The notes under the pieces were generated by a model. The model was not told where the DNA came from. It did not search any database and saw only the letters and a list, made by a program, of their open reading frames with translations. A stretch of 64,000 nucleotides of DNA from NCBI GenBank assembly GCA_030021035.2, contig JARYZH020000250.1, positions 337,413 to 401,412 of the forward strand. Direction: 5' to 3'. Within the stretch, counting starts at the first letter, position 1; each line of letters opens with the position of its first letter. The position numbers and the translations under genes were made by a program. Shown piece after piece: positions 31,691 through 42,727 of the stretch. This DNA comes from Notholithocarpus densiflorus. Its lineage: Eukaryota; Streptophyta; Magnoliopsida; Fagales; Fagaceae.

Positions 31691-32153
31691 TGATGAAGTG
31701 CAAATTCGTCAGTCGAAGTGAATGCGTCCAAATGGAGCCAAGCCCTCGTCTCTATAACAGTAGAAATGGTACGGTGGCTCCCTCAGAGTGGTCACCGATG
31801 TGGTGCCTGCCACAATGCCTCCAATGCCAAAGTCAGTACAAGGAAGCTCTAAAAAATAAAGTAATGTAGTGGAACAACAACAAGTATTTCTGAGTGTCTC
31901 TATGTACCTTATGTTGGTGTTGGGAGGGTTGTATATATACATTCCCGTAGCTCCTAGCCGTTGTGGCTATTATGGTGGCTTTAATGCCTTTTTGGTAACG
32001 CCTCATGGTCAATCATGTGAGCTTTGATGGCTTCTCTATCTTCGTCAGTAATGTGGCCACTTCGTCGGAGGGACCTGGCTGATTCGTCTGTCATTGCTGC
32101 CTCGTTGGTTCAGATGAGACCATCCAGGTAAGTTGTGTTCATCAATCCCATCA
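31691..32153 (-). repeat. gypsy2 5' LTR
   Basis: 463 bp. On the - strand it begins TGATGGGATTGATGAAC and ends TTGCACTTCATCA. A TATATATA box lies at 31932-31939. The right border is confirmed by AATAT and by the resumption of copia LTR sequence. Confidence 0.92.
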
Positions 32154-32348
32154 AATATTATGCATTTTTTATTTGATAATAAATTATATTTTCACATATA
32201 TAATTATTATGGGTATATTTTATTGTTTAAATGTAGTATGTAATGTCACTTTTGTAAAAAAATCATGTTAATGGTTAAGGAATCAAAGATTGGGAGTAAT
32301 GATTTTTCATAAATTATTAAATTGTTCTAGGCTGCGAATATTAATTGA
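32154..32348 (+). repeat. copia 5' LTR, continuation after gypsy2
   Basis: Picks up at the AATAT duplication and continues the copia LTR (ATTTGATAATAAATTATATT through TTGTTCTAGGCTGCG) in step with 42080-42273. Similarity to the 3' LTR stops abruptly at TTAATTGA, where ACTAG begins a different element. Confidence 0.85.
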
Positions 32349-34975
32349 ACTAGTGTATAACCCGCATAATGTGCGGGCTAGTTAGTTTTATTTATTTATT
32401 TTGAATTAGGATACTCTTATTTGTTATTTATGGTAAAATAAATAAAACTCTCTAATTTATAGGTATGGTATCTTAAAATTTTAAAGAAGCTCTATTAATA
32501 TGGTATTACAATTTCACTTATTTTATGAAGCCAACAAAATGAAAATGAAGTGACAATAATTATTTTAGAATGCCTGTCATCACTCACTTGGAGTGTCGAT
32601 GCTAGGTTTGTAATGCCCTTGGTAATAACAGCCTTCAATCTTCTATATAATCCAATCCTTAATACATATTGGGCTACACCTCACCCACATAAGTAATAAC
32701 CGCTTACCATATCCCAAAGTATATCTCTCCTCTCCTCCTCATGTTGGCAAGAACCATTTCTATCACAATCTAATTAAAGAGAAAATCACATTGAATGTTA
32801 TATGTTCACTCTTTTATTATTTTCTTTTCGCTGAAGATGTTTGAAATTTCTTCTACAAAATTTGGCAATTAGTAAATCACATATGGATCCAAAAAAAGAA
32901 AAAAGAAAAACGAATTAGATGTATGGGCAAAATAAATGTAAGTAAACTTCTTTCTCAAAAAAAAAAAAAAAATAAACTTAATAAATTTAATATTGTGATT
33001 TATTTTTAGGACCCAATATATAATGATTGTTAATTTTTTTTTAAGTGAAAGAATAAATAAAAAGAGTGATTAGATTCTTATTAAAAATAAAAGCTATAAA
33101 ATGGTCTTAGTGTAAATAAAGACACATATTGAGTATTTTGTAAAGTATGAACCTTCCTATTAAATTACTTTTACTATTCCCAATCCCATCCGTGATTGAG
33201 ATTTATCTCACCTCTACTATTCCTATAAAGTCACTTTTCCTTTCCTCCATAGTCTTCTTTACTTCTTCTTCGTTAGTAAGCCTCTGTGAACTCTCTTCAC
33301 ATCATTTTTTTTTCTTTTTCACCATGCCTTTCTGCTAACATTTTCTAGTTTCAGTTTTTTTTTTTTTTTTTTAATAATTATTCGGTCTGAAGAAAAAATA
33401 GCACATGAAAATATTCTCACCTTTCAAATGGCTGCAGTAGATCCAACGACTTTCTTTCCTGAGTAAATTATTCTTGCAAAAGAGCAAAACGTTAATTCGG
33501 AACTTCTATCACTCTTTTTGCAGGGGAAAAATGGTTCAAAAGGTAAATATAAATTGAGGGAGGTTTTGAATGGAAGATGGCCGTTGTAGTTAATTTCGCA
33601 ACTACCTAGGATCACGCTGTTTCGGATTTCTATTAATTGGATGAAAGAGTTATAGGCGGTGTTTATTGATAGAAGTTGGCAGACAACAATCCTCTTAAGC
33701 GTTTTTTCTTTTAAATGTAACGGTTCCTAAAGCATTTTTCTTTCAATAGCGAAGGAGTGCAACGCTTGATTTTTTAAATCCTGAAGACGTGAAAGGCACA
33801 GCGTTTCGCTTTTTATTCCATGTTTTTTATGGTAGCATGGCAGATTTTTAAGTGGGATTTTTTTCTACATGTCGCAACCTCCTTAATTGTAGGGAAAAGC
33901 TTTTGCTATTATATATAGCAAGAACGATAGGTACAACCATTGATGAGATGCAATCTCTCATTTTTAGAATTAGATTTTATAAAGTGATACTTGGCCATTT
34001 TCAAAACGTAAACCAAAACATTGTTTTTATTAAGCATCTGTATTAGAGAGGGAACAATTTTGGAAACCCAAAAAAGTAATACACTTCCTAGTGATTAATC
34101 CAAATGAATTAACAAACCCACAATTTAAAAGTAAAAAGAAACAAAAGAAAATTCAAGAAATTTATTGATTTGTAGCCCATTGTGGTTGAACAACTATAAT
34201 TTAAATATCTTTTAAAATTAGAATTCATTGATTGGCACCTAGGAAAATAGAATTCCATACTGAACACAGTTTGGCTTAGTTATTTAGCATCACTAAGGTG
34301 AACTTTTTATTTATCAAAACAAAAGAACCCTGAAAGTAGAGGATCAACATGATATTTTCTTTCATTGTAGTTAATTTTCTCAAAAGCTAAACAAAGAAAA
34401 ATATTTTAAAAAAATAAATCAAGCTAAAGTATATTGTATTCAAGCTTGCACAGCCCCAAATCTTGCAAAAAGAAAATGGTAATTCTCTCTGTCTTTCTAA
34501 CTTTTTTTTTTCAGCATTCAAGCAGCCCTAAAGGAAACTGGGGGGGAAAAAATCTCTTAACCTATTGAAAATGTAAAGACCCACAGACTGAAAAGCTTAA
34601 AAATCAATACTTGCAAAGAAAATGAAACATGCCCATCAAACCAATATGCTCAAATTCCATATCCAATTTTGAAAGGCTTCCATGTGGACATTCTCCCCTC
34701 CCAAGTCAAAGATTAACTTATGACTGAATAGAAGTTTAGCAATTATATATTACAAACCAAAACCAAATCTTACACAAATACCCACAGAAAAACTACTTCT
34801 AACCAAAATACGTACCTTAGTTACAAAAAAAAATCCAAATTATTTAAAATAAATAAATCTAACCCAAATACCTAAATCAAAATCAATCCAATCAAAATAC
34901 CCATGATATTTAACACCTAAGAGATTAGTAGTTTATAAAAGAGACAAGATGAGTAGAGTATTAAGTCAACTACTA
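32349..34975 (-). mobile_element. Helitron-like 3' terminus and adjoining AT-rich DNA
   Basis: Read on the - strand, CCCGCACATTATGCGGG forms a 6-bp-stem hairpin followed by TTATACA and CTAGT, then a T. A hairpin a few bases before CTRRT is the known Helitron 3' end, and it sits exactly where the copia LTR is interrupted. Inward (to about 34975) the DNA is AT-rich with homopolymers. I see no Rep/helicase coding and no convincing TC 5' terminus, so the extent is a guess. No gene is supported here. Confidence 0.5.
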
Positions 34976-35081
34976 TTAAACTCGTCTAGGATGTTGCTCG
35001 TCCAAGATGATGCTCGTCCAGGTTGATACTTCACTAATAATATCTTCTTAAATGGTCAACATTCCAGGGGTGTTCTAATTT

Positions 35082-36120
35082 TCATCCATCCAGGGCTTCC
35101 AAGTAGTATGATCCTTGCCTTTTGCAATTGATAACCTTGTAGGGTCCTTCCCAATTAGGCCCCAGTTTTCCGTGGGCCGGGTTTCTGGTTGCTAAGGAGA
35201 CCTTTTTTAGAACAAGGTCCCCAATGTTGAAGCGCTTGAGTTTCACCATTGCATCATATTGTCTAGCCATGAGGTTTTTATACCTTGTTGTTCTCTGTTC
35301 TGCATCCATCCTTACCTCATCTATCAAATCAGGGTTAAGACGAAGTTGTTCTTCATTTTCCTCGTCCTTATACTTCATCACCCTGTGGTTAGCCATGTGT
35401 ACTTCTGCATGTATGACTGCTTCACTTCCATAAGCTAGTTTGAAAGGAGTTTCCCCTGTGGGGATCCTCACAGTTGTCTTGTAGGCCCATAGAACACCTG
35501 GTAGCTCGTCTGGCCATACTCCCTTTGCCCCCCTAAAGCCGAGTCTTGATGATCTTCAACAAAGATAGGTTTGCAACTTCAGCTTGTCCATTTGCTTGTG
35601 GGTGGGAGGGTGAGGAATAATGATTCTTTATTCCAAGTTGCTCACAGAAATCTCTGAATGGTGTGTTATCAAACTGCCTTCCATTATCTGACACTAGTAC
35701 CCTAGGAACCCCAAATCGGCAGACGATGTTCTTCCAAACGAAGTTCTTGATGTTCTGCTGTGTAATCTTTGCTAAGGGTTCAGCTTCCATCCACTTAGTG
35801 AAGTAATCAATCCCCATTACTAAAAACTTCATCTGCCTAGTTCCTATTGGAAAGGAACCCAAGATATCTAATCTCCATTGCACAAAGGGCCATGGGGCCA
35901 TCATCGGAGTAATGTACTCCAAGGGTCATCTAGGGATATTATTGGAGCGTTGACACCGATCACACACCTTAACATAAGCCTTAGCATCTGCTTGAATGGT
36001 CGGCCAGTAATAGCTTACACAGATGATCTTATGGACGAAAGCTCTTGCTCCTGAGTGGTTTCCGTATTCTCCTTCATGAACTTCCTCAATACATAGTTTG
36101 ATTCGTCTGGAGCTAAACAC
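35082..36120 (-). pseudogene. gypsy3 integrase (broken)
   Basis: The zinc-binding region (EEVHEGEYGNHSGARAFVHK, YYWPTIQADAK, CDRCQR) is at 35926-36120. The core at 35533-35922 carries all three catalytic acids in context: WRLDILGSFPIG, VLVSDNGRQF and SHPQANGQAEV. The C-terminal part at 35082-35471 includes TPFKLAYGSEAV and KLKRFNIGDLVLKK. Frameshifts and stops separate the three pieces (around 35530 and 35475). Of the three gypsy integrases here this is the least damaged. Confidence 0.88.
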
Positions 36121-38488
36121 CTTAGGTAAGGCTGAGAGAAGCCTTTATATAGCACCTCGTCTATGAAGACATACTTAGCCACTCTGATCCTTAGCTTTCT
36201 GGCTTTGTCCCTATATTTTGGAAGCCTTCCATCCCTAAGGTAAGCCACTATTAAGGTCATCCATTTTTCTTCTCCTTCAATCTGCTGCACCTCTAGAAGA
36301 TCTATGCTTGGCATGTATTGGACTTCGTCATACTCGTCCATCGACCCATCTGCCAACGCTGCCTTTGCTAAGGCATCTGCTTCCATGTTTTCCTCCCTTG
36401 GAACTTGAAGAAAACTAGCTTCCTTAAATTTCTTAACAAGCCGCTTCACCTTATTGAGACACTTCTTCATCCGTTCTTCCTTAGCTTCACATATTCCATT
36501 CACTTAAACCATGATCAGCTAAGAGTCTCCTTAGACAACTATTGACTCTGCCCCTAAGGACATGGCCAATTCTAGCCCTTTAAGGAGGGCTTCATATTCA
36601 ACTACATTGTTGGTTGTCCTGCAGCTTCCAACTTGTTCATTGCCTTCTTGAGTGGATGATCTGTCAAGACATTGATGACATGAGCCTGGAAGTAATGCCT
36701 TAGCTTCTTGGAAGCTGTTATTAGTACAAAGACTAGCTTTTCCATCATAGGATATCGTCCCTCTACTCCCCTTAGTGCTCGGCTTGTATAATAAATAGGC
36801 TTTTGTATCTTCCCTTCTTCTCTGATTAATGCCAAACTCACTGCATGTGGTGACACTACTAAGTATAAATACAATTCCTCACCTGGTATAGACGGGCTTA
36901 GTAGAGGAGCCGTTGTGAGATAGGCCTTGAGGTCTTGGAAGGCCTTCTGACATTCGTCCGTCCATTCAAATGCCTTCTTGAGAACCTTGAAAAATGGCAA
37001 ACATTTGTCAGTAGATTTTGAGACAAACCTGTTAAGGGCGACAACTCATCTAGTGAGAGACTGGACTTCCTTGATATTCCTTAGTGGCTCCATGTTCAAT
37101 ATTGCTTAGATCTTATCAGGATTTTCTTTGATTCCCCTATGTGAAACTATAAACCCTAGGAATTTCCCTAATGAAACTCCAAAGGCACACTTGCTTGGAT
37201 TCAACTTCATGTTATATCGTCTAAGCGTGTCAAAAGTCTCCTGAAGGTCGTCCAGATGTTTTTTCTCATCCAAGCTTTTTACCAACATGTCATCCATGTA
37301 TACTTCTACAATCCGTCCTATTTGCGGACGAAACATATGATTGACCAACCTTTGATAGGTTGCCCCTGCGTTCTTCAATCTGAAGGACATTACTTTGAAG
37401 CAAAACAAGCCTTGACTGGTGATGAAGGATGTCTTCTCTTGATCTACCTCATCCATCCTTATCTGGTTATAACCTGAGAAGGCATCCATGAAGCTTAGCA
37501 ATTTATGACCCACTGTTGAGTCTACCAGCTGGTCAATACGTGGCAATAGATAGCTATCCTTGGGGCAAACCTTGTTTAAATCGGTGAAATTCACACACAT
37601 CCTCCATTTTCCATTAGCCTTCTTGACCATCACCACATTAGCTAACCAATCCGGGCAATAAACTTCCCGAATAAACTTTGTCGTGGTTAACTTCTGGACC
37701 TCTTCTATGATAGCATTATCTCGTTCAAGAGCGAAGACCCTCTTCTTTTGACAAACAGGCTTGGAGGAAGGATACACATTCAGATGATGCGTAATGACAC
37801 TTGGGTCAATCCTTGGCATGTCTTCATGACTCCACGTGAAAACATCAATGCTCTTCCTTAAAAACTAGACGAGGTCTTGCTTCGTCTTCTCTTCCATGCT
37901 TGTTCCAATTCTGGTAAACTTCTCAGGGATACTTTTGTCTAGAGGAACGTCTTCTAGTACTTCAGTAGTTTCTGCAGCAACCCTTCTTTCTTCTATATTC
38001 ATCGTCTGCACATGCTCGTCCATAGCCAACATGACTAAGTAGCATTCTCTAGCTGCTAACTGATCTCCTTGCACTTGTCCTATTCTATAATCTATTGGAA
38101 ACTTGACAGATAGGTGGTAGATGGATGTCACTACCTTCCAATTATTCAGAGTTGGTCGCCCAATGATGGCATTATAGGAAGACGGGCAATCTACGACGAG
38201 GAAATTCACTTCTTTAGCTATCTGCTTTGGATATGCCCCTACCACTATGGGTAGAGTAATGATGCCCACTAGTTGTACCTTCATTCCTCCGAATCCAACT
38301 AAAGGTGCGTTCATTGGACGAAGTTGATCTCTTCCAAACCTCATCTGTTGGAAGGCGGGATAATATAGGATATTTGATGAACTCCCATTATCTATTAGCA
38401 CCCTTCTAGTTGTGTAGTCTACAATGAGCAAAGTTATAACAATCGCATCGTCATGTGGATGATGAACCCTTCTAGCATCCTTTTCCAT
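36015..38488 (-). pseudogene. pol: gypsy3 protease, reverse transcriptase and RNase H (broken)
   Basis: Protease is at 37865-38488 (VLIDNGSSSNILYYPAFQQM). RT is at 37106-37819 with MCVNFTDLNKVCPKDSYLLP and an intact YMDDM box. The first RNase H segment (36602-37000, MPFFKVLKKAFEWTDECQ onward) ends at AAGQPTM, where the sequence jumps to the NNVAEYEALLKGLE segment; the stretch that normally lies between (WAIELSEYD-like to ADFIAEF-like) is deleted. The second RNase H segment (36015-36503) keeps MEADALAKAA. Stops and frameshifts break it into at least four pieces. Confidence 0.88.
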
Positions 38489-38740
38489 GAAGGTGATAGT
38501 CTGCTCGTCTGCCCCCTCAGTCCTTGGTGGTCATCCAGAGAGTTGGATGTTCTGCACCACTTTCAAGTAGGTCTTTCTTGACTTGGAGGATCGTCTTGTT
38601 GAAGTTCCTCCTACAATAAATCTTATTTCTCCAAGTGGGGGCCGCGATGGCTCTTCTACCTTCCCCTTCAACTTCTCATCCTTATGATCTCATCCAAGAA
38701 AATTCCTCAACTTTCCCTGCCTGATGAGATTCTCAATCTA

Positions 38741-39992
38741 CTACTTCAAGTCATAACATTCGTCCGTGTCATGCCCGTGATCTCTATAAAAGCGACAATA
38801 CTTGTTCTTATTGCACTTATTAGGATCTTCCTTCATCTTCTCTGGCCACTTCAAGGATGGGCCGTCCTTGATCTGCATAAGCACTTGATTAAGCGGAATG
38901 TTCAAGGGCGTGTAATGCAGACTTCGTCCTAAAGACGAACTTGCCTTCCTATTGTCTCTATCCTTCTTCTCCCCCATCCGAGCCTTCTTTGGACGAGGGC
39001 CTTGTTCAGAATGACGTTAGAGCTCCGCTTCCATCCGCTCTACTCTCTTCCTCTTCTTGGCAATGATCGCATCCTTTGCATTCATGAAGCTTTGGGTTGA
39101 ATGGACAAGTTCAGCCATGCTCTGTGGTTCTTGATCATAGAGTTTATGGATGAATAAATCTGAACTAACTCCATTGTGGAAGGCTGCTAACAGCAGCTTA
39201 TCATCCATCTTGTCCATCGTCAAGGCTTCACTATTGAAGCGAGTGATGAAGGACCGCAAACTTTCATTATCTCCTTACTCTATAGTCAGCAGGCTGGATG
39301 GGGAGCGCTTATGCCTTTGACCTCCAATGAAGTTATTGATGAACAACTTACTTAATTCCTCGAAGGAACTAACAGTATTTGGAGGTATTTTACTAAACCA
39401 CACTTGTTGGTCCCTTAAGGGTGGTTGGGAAGGCCCTACACGTTATCTCGTTTAGAACCTCTTGAAGGTGCATCATGGTCTTGAAGGTAGCTATGTGATC
39501 ACATGGGTCACGCGTTCCATCATATAAGTCCAACGTAGGCATCTTGAACTTGGAAGGCAGGGGATGACTGTTGATGGACGTTATGAAAGGGGAATCAGTT
39601 CGATGAACTAAATCATCTACATGATTCGTCCTTCTCATATTTTCCCTCATCTCGTCCATGGCTCTCCTCATCTAATTCATCTCTTTTTCCAAGTGTGGCA
39701 CCCTGCATGAAACGATACCCCTTGAGTGATTCTCACGCTCAACATTTTCTCCTTCTCTAGCTTCTTGACTCTGAGCTTGCCCTTCCACACACCATTCATG
39801 ACGTTGCCTTCTTTGATTGATCTCTTGAGTTAATTCTTGATTCTGAAAGGTTAACTCTGCCATGGACTGCATTTGTTGGACGGAAGGTGGTTGCACAGTA
39901 GGTGCAGACTGTTGAGCGCGATTGGGGTGGCTGGAAGCGTTTTCACTCTCCTGGTAGCCTAGACTAGTGGCCATTGACCTTGTCCGAACCAT
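38741..39992 (-). pseudogene. gag: gypsy3 gag (broken)
   Basis: Starts MVRTRSMATSLGYQE and has a Q- and E-rich N-terminal region. The gag core begins at 39671 (LPSKFKMPTLDLYDGTRDPC), continues after a frameshift and a GAG-to-TAG-like stop near 39275 to FITRFNSEALTMDKMDDKLL (39017-39259), and ends with a knuckle YCRFYRDHGHDTDEC in 38741-38977. The order and motifs match gypsy1 and gypsy2 gag. Confidence 0.85.
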
Positions 39993-40058
39993 ACAGCCTT
40001 TTGTCAAAGAAAGATAAATTGCAAAACACAAATTTAACTCCCCACAGACAACGCCAAC

Positions 40059-40586
40059 TGATGATGTACAGAAAATCAGCAGGCTGAATGCTCCAAGCTT
40101 CAATGGGCTTGTGGTTGCTTAGAAGGCCTAAAAAGAAAGAAGCACAAGATCAAAGGTGACCGGGGTGAACCGGCCAAGAACCCTTTAATGCTAAAGTTAG
40201 TTTTCTCTCTTAAACTCAAGAATTCTAACTTTATGAGTGGTGAAAACTTACCTTAGTTTTCTCTCTTTTTATAGTGAGCTTTGGAGTGGTTACTTGTTTA
40301 GTAACTTCCTCAACGTGGATGGAAGTTAGAAGGTTCAGACTTAACTTCTACAACTGCTATCAGAAGTTAAAAACTTAGTGAGAAGTTAGAGCGATGAGTA
40401 AGGATTTCGCTCATACTTCAGAATAGTAGAACGTGGTCCGAAATATAAGCTTTTAGGTATAGATTCACTCTGAAAATCTCTAAGTGTTGGGCGGTCGTCC
40501 AGGTGACTTCACACTGGATGACCCTCTTGCACTTAGATGACATTTCTGGTCTTGGATGACACTATGGACAAACTGGAGACCATCCA
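40059..40586 (-). repeat. gypsy3 5' LTR
   Basis: On the - strand it ends GTACATCATCA and is followed by GTTGGCGTTGTCTGTGGGG, the primer-binding region (40038-40058). The outer limit is set at the CATCCA where copia coding sequence resumes; it could be a few bases off because there is no second LTR to align. Contains several GTCATCC / GGATGAC words. Confidence 0.72.
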
Positions 40587-40587
40587 A

Positions 40588-42034
40588 TTTTTTTTGCTTC
40601 ACCATCAAAGCCTATTGGTTGTAAATGGGTCTACAAAAGGAAGATAGGACCTAGTGGTAAGGTGAAGACCTATAATGCTAGACTAGTGGCAAAAGGGTAT
40701 AATCAAAAGGTTGGAATTGATTATGAGGAAACCTTTTCGCCAGTAGCCATGCTAAAGTCCATAAGGATTCTTTTGCAATTGTTGCACATTATGATTATGA
40801 GATATGGCAAATGGATGTTAAAACAGCTTTCTTGAATGGACACATTTGAGAAGAAATTTTGATGGACCAGCCAGAAGGTTTCATATCTCGTGGTCAAGAA
40901 TCAAAAGTGTACAAGTTGATGAGATCTATATATGGCCTAAAGCAAGCATCATGCAGTTAGAACATCCGTTTCGATGAGGCAATCAAATCATTTGGTTTCT
41001 CACAAAATATGGACGGACCTTGTGTTTACAAAAAGGTTAGTGGGAGCACTGTTAGATTTTTAGTTCTTTATGTAGATGACATACTACTCATTGGCAATGA
41101 TGTAGAAGCAATATGATCTATAAAATTATGGTTATCTAGTCACTTTGCAATGAAAGATCTTGGTGAGTGTCCTATATACTCGGAATCAAATTGTTTAAAG
41201 ACTGAAAGAAAAGGTTATTGGGACTTTCACAGGTCAATTATATTGACAAGATATTGGCTAGGTTTAGCATGTAAGATTCCAAGAAAGGGTTTTCACCTTT
41301 TAGACATGGAGTTCATCTCTTTAATCAAATGTGTCCTAAAACACAAGAGAGAGAGAAAATGAGAAATTGTCCTTATGCTTTGGCTGTAGGAAGTCTCATG
41401 TACGCAATGTTTTGCACTAGGCCAGACATTTGTTATGCAGTGAGCATTATGAGTGGATATCAATCCAATCCAAATTCTGAGCATTGGACAGCAGTGAAAC
41501 ATATCCTCAAAATTTTTTAAATAGGACCAATCATTACTTCTTAGTGTTTGGTGGTGAGGATCTTACTGTCCAAGGGTATACAAATTCAGATTTTCAATAT
41601 GATATTGATGATAGAAAATCAATTTCTGGATTTGTGTTCACTTGGCAAGGGAGCAATAAGTTGGAGAAGTTGCAAGCAAGATACTACTGCAGACTCTACT
41701 ACAGAAGTAAAGTATATAGCTGCAAAGGAATCTATGTGGATTTGCAAGTTCATTCAAGAACTTGAAGTTGTTCCTTCTATTGAGTCACCCATTACTATAT
41801 ATTGTGACAATAGTAGGGCTGTTGCAAATGTAGTAGAACTAAGGGCTCATCAAAGGACAAAACATTTTGCACGTAAATATCACTTGATACGTGATATCAT
41901 ATATAAAGGTGATGTAACAATAACAAAGATTGCCCTTGCTAGTAATGTTGGAGATCCACTTACAAAGGCATTGCCTCAAAAAGTGTTTGAGAAATATTTG
42001 GAAACAATGGGTGTTAAATACATGTATGATTAGT
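40588..42034 (+). pseudogene. pol: copia reverse transcriptase and RNase H remnant
   Basis: Starts within the copia RT: KPIGCKWVYKRKIGPSGKVK, RLVAKGYNQKVGIDYEETFS, then frameshifts. The catalytic LYVDDILLIGND is readable near 41070, and MKDLGEC follows. Later pieces are ALAVGSLMYAMFCTRPDICY and the RNase H end, ITIYCDNSRAVANV, HIDTKYH-type sequence (here TKHFARKYHLIRD) and LTKALPQKVFEKYLETMGV. At least five stops or frameshifts are visible. The preceding gag, protease, integrase and RT N-terminus are absent. Confidence 0.88.
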
Positions 42035-42054
42035 TTTGAGTGCAAGTGGGAGAT

Positions 42055-42725
42055 TGTTAGAATTATGTGTCCTCAAAAACAATATTATGGATTTTTTATT
42101 TGATAATAAATTACATTTTCACATACATAATTATTATGGGTATATTTCATTGTTTAAATGTGGCATGTGATGTCACCTCTGTAGAAAAATCATGTTAATG
42201 GTTAAGGAACTAAAGACAGGGAGTAATGATTTTTCATAGATTATTAAATTGTTCTAGGCTGTGGATATTAATTGAATATCATCACTGAAGCCTACACTTG
42301 TTGTGCTACTATATGATAGGATGATTTACTCCATTATTGAGGTAGTGACTTTAAGCAGACAAGTGGGTGTAATGTAACAAGTACATACATTGAATCAGAT
42401 TCGATCAAGAACACCTTATGGAGTGATCATTGTTAGTTAAAAAGTTGTTCTATCACAATTTTCCTATTGTCCTCAAACATGAGAGGTTTATGTATATTTA
42501 TTTATTATGCACATAACTTTGACAACGTCAACTAGTGATGCTCTTTTTAAATGCTATATACAGACATGTTGGGTTATGTGTGTAATGAGTAAAATATGTA
42601 AATGCTCAACAATGAATTCACCAGTTTCTAAAGAAGATAGTATATTTAGTTGATTTTCATATTGAAGTTGGACTCAAAACAAAACCAGCTGGTGACTTTT
42701 TTTAAAAGTGTTTTTCATATATATA
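42055..42725 (+). repeat. copia 3' LTR, left part
   Basis: Follows a polypurine-like AAGTGGGAGAT and starts TGTTAGAATTATGTGTCC. The first 215 bp match the 5' LTR; the remainder has no partner because the 5' copy is truncated by the Helitron-like end. The LTR is cut at about 42727 by a Mutator-like element and its true 3' end is not identified. Confidence 0.75.
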
Positions 42726-42727
42726 AT

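Larger units (their letters stand above)
23104..32153 (-). mobile_element. gypsy2: Ty3/gypsy element on the - strand
   Basis: A 9050-bp element flanked by a perfect 5-bp duplication AATAT (23099-23103 and 32154-32158), inserted in the copia 5' LTR. It has the same layout as gypsy1 reversed: 5' LTR on the right (31691-32153), gag, protease, RT, RNase H, integrase remnant, 106-bp tandem array, antisense gene (+ strand) and a truncated 3' LTR on the left (23104 to about 23563). Decay includes single stop codons, an integrase deletion and loss of the polypurine tract with the outer part of the 3' LTR. Confidence 0.92.
34976..40586 (-). mobile_element. gypsy3: Ty3/gypsy element on the - strand, 3' end missing
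   Basis: Has a 5' LTR on the right (40059-40586), primer-binding region, gag, protease, RT, RNase H and integrase, all on the - strand, in gypsy order. It is related to gypsy1 and gypsy2 but clearly diverged. No 3' LTR, polypurine tract, antisense gene or tandem array is found to the left; the element runs out near 34976. It interrupts the copia coding region, but with one end lost no duplication can be checked. Confidence 0.82.
23074..42725 (+). mobile_element. Ty1/copia element, split by later insertions (minimum extent)
   Basis: The 5' LTR begins TGTTAGAATTATGGCC at 23074 and the 3' LTR begins TGTTAGAATTATGTGTCC at 42055. Both continue with the same roughly 215 bp (TTATTTGATAATAAATTA, GGGTATATTT and TTGTTCTAGGCTG words), with about 20 differences. 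Between them lie gypsy2 (inside the 5' LTR), a Helitron-like end, gypsy3 and the copia RT/RNase H remnant, all in the orientation that fits. gag, integrase and the first part of RT are missing. The right end is uncertain because a Mutator-like element interrupts the 3' LTR. Its left 5-mer is ACACT (23069-23073); no matching right copy was found. Confidence 0.7.

Noticed and set aside
33147..34046. Short frames suggesting a gene in the Helitron-side AT-rich DNA
   Set aside because: They are under 65 codons, bounded by stops, with no helicase or Rep motif and no conserved partner in the window.
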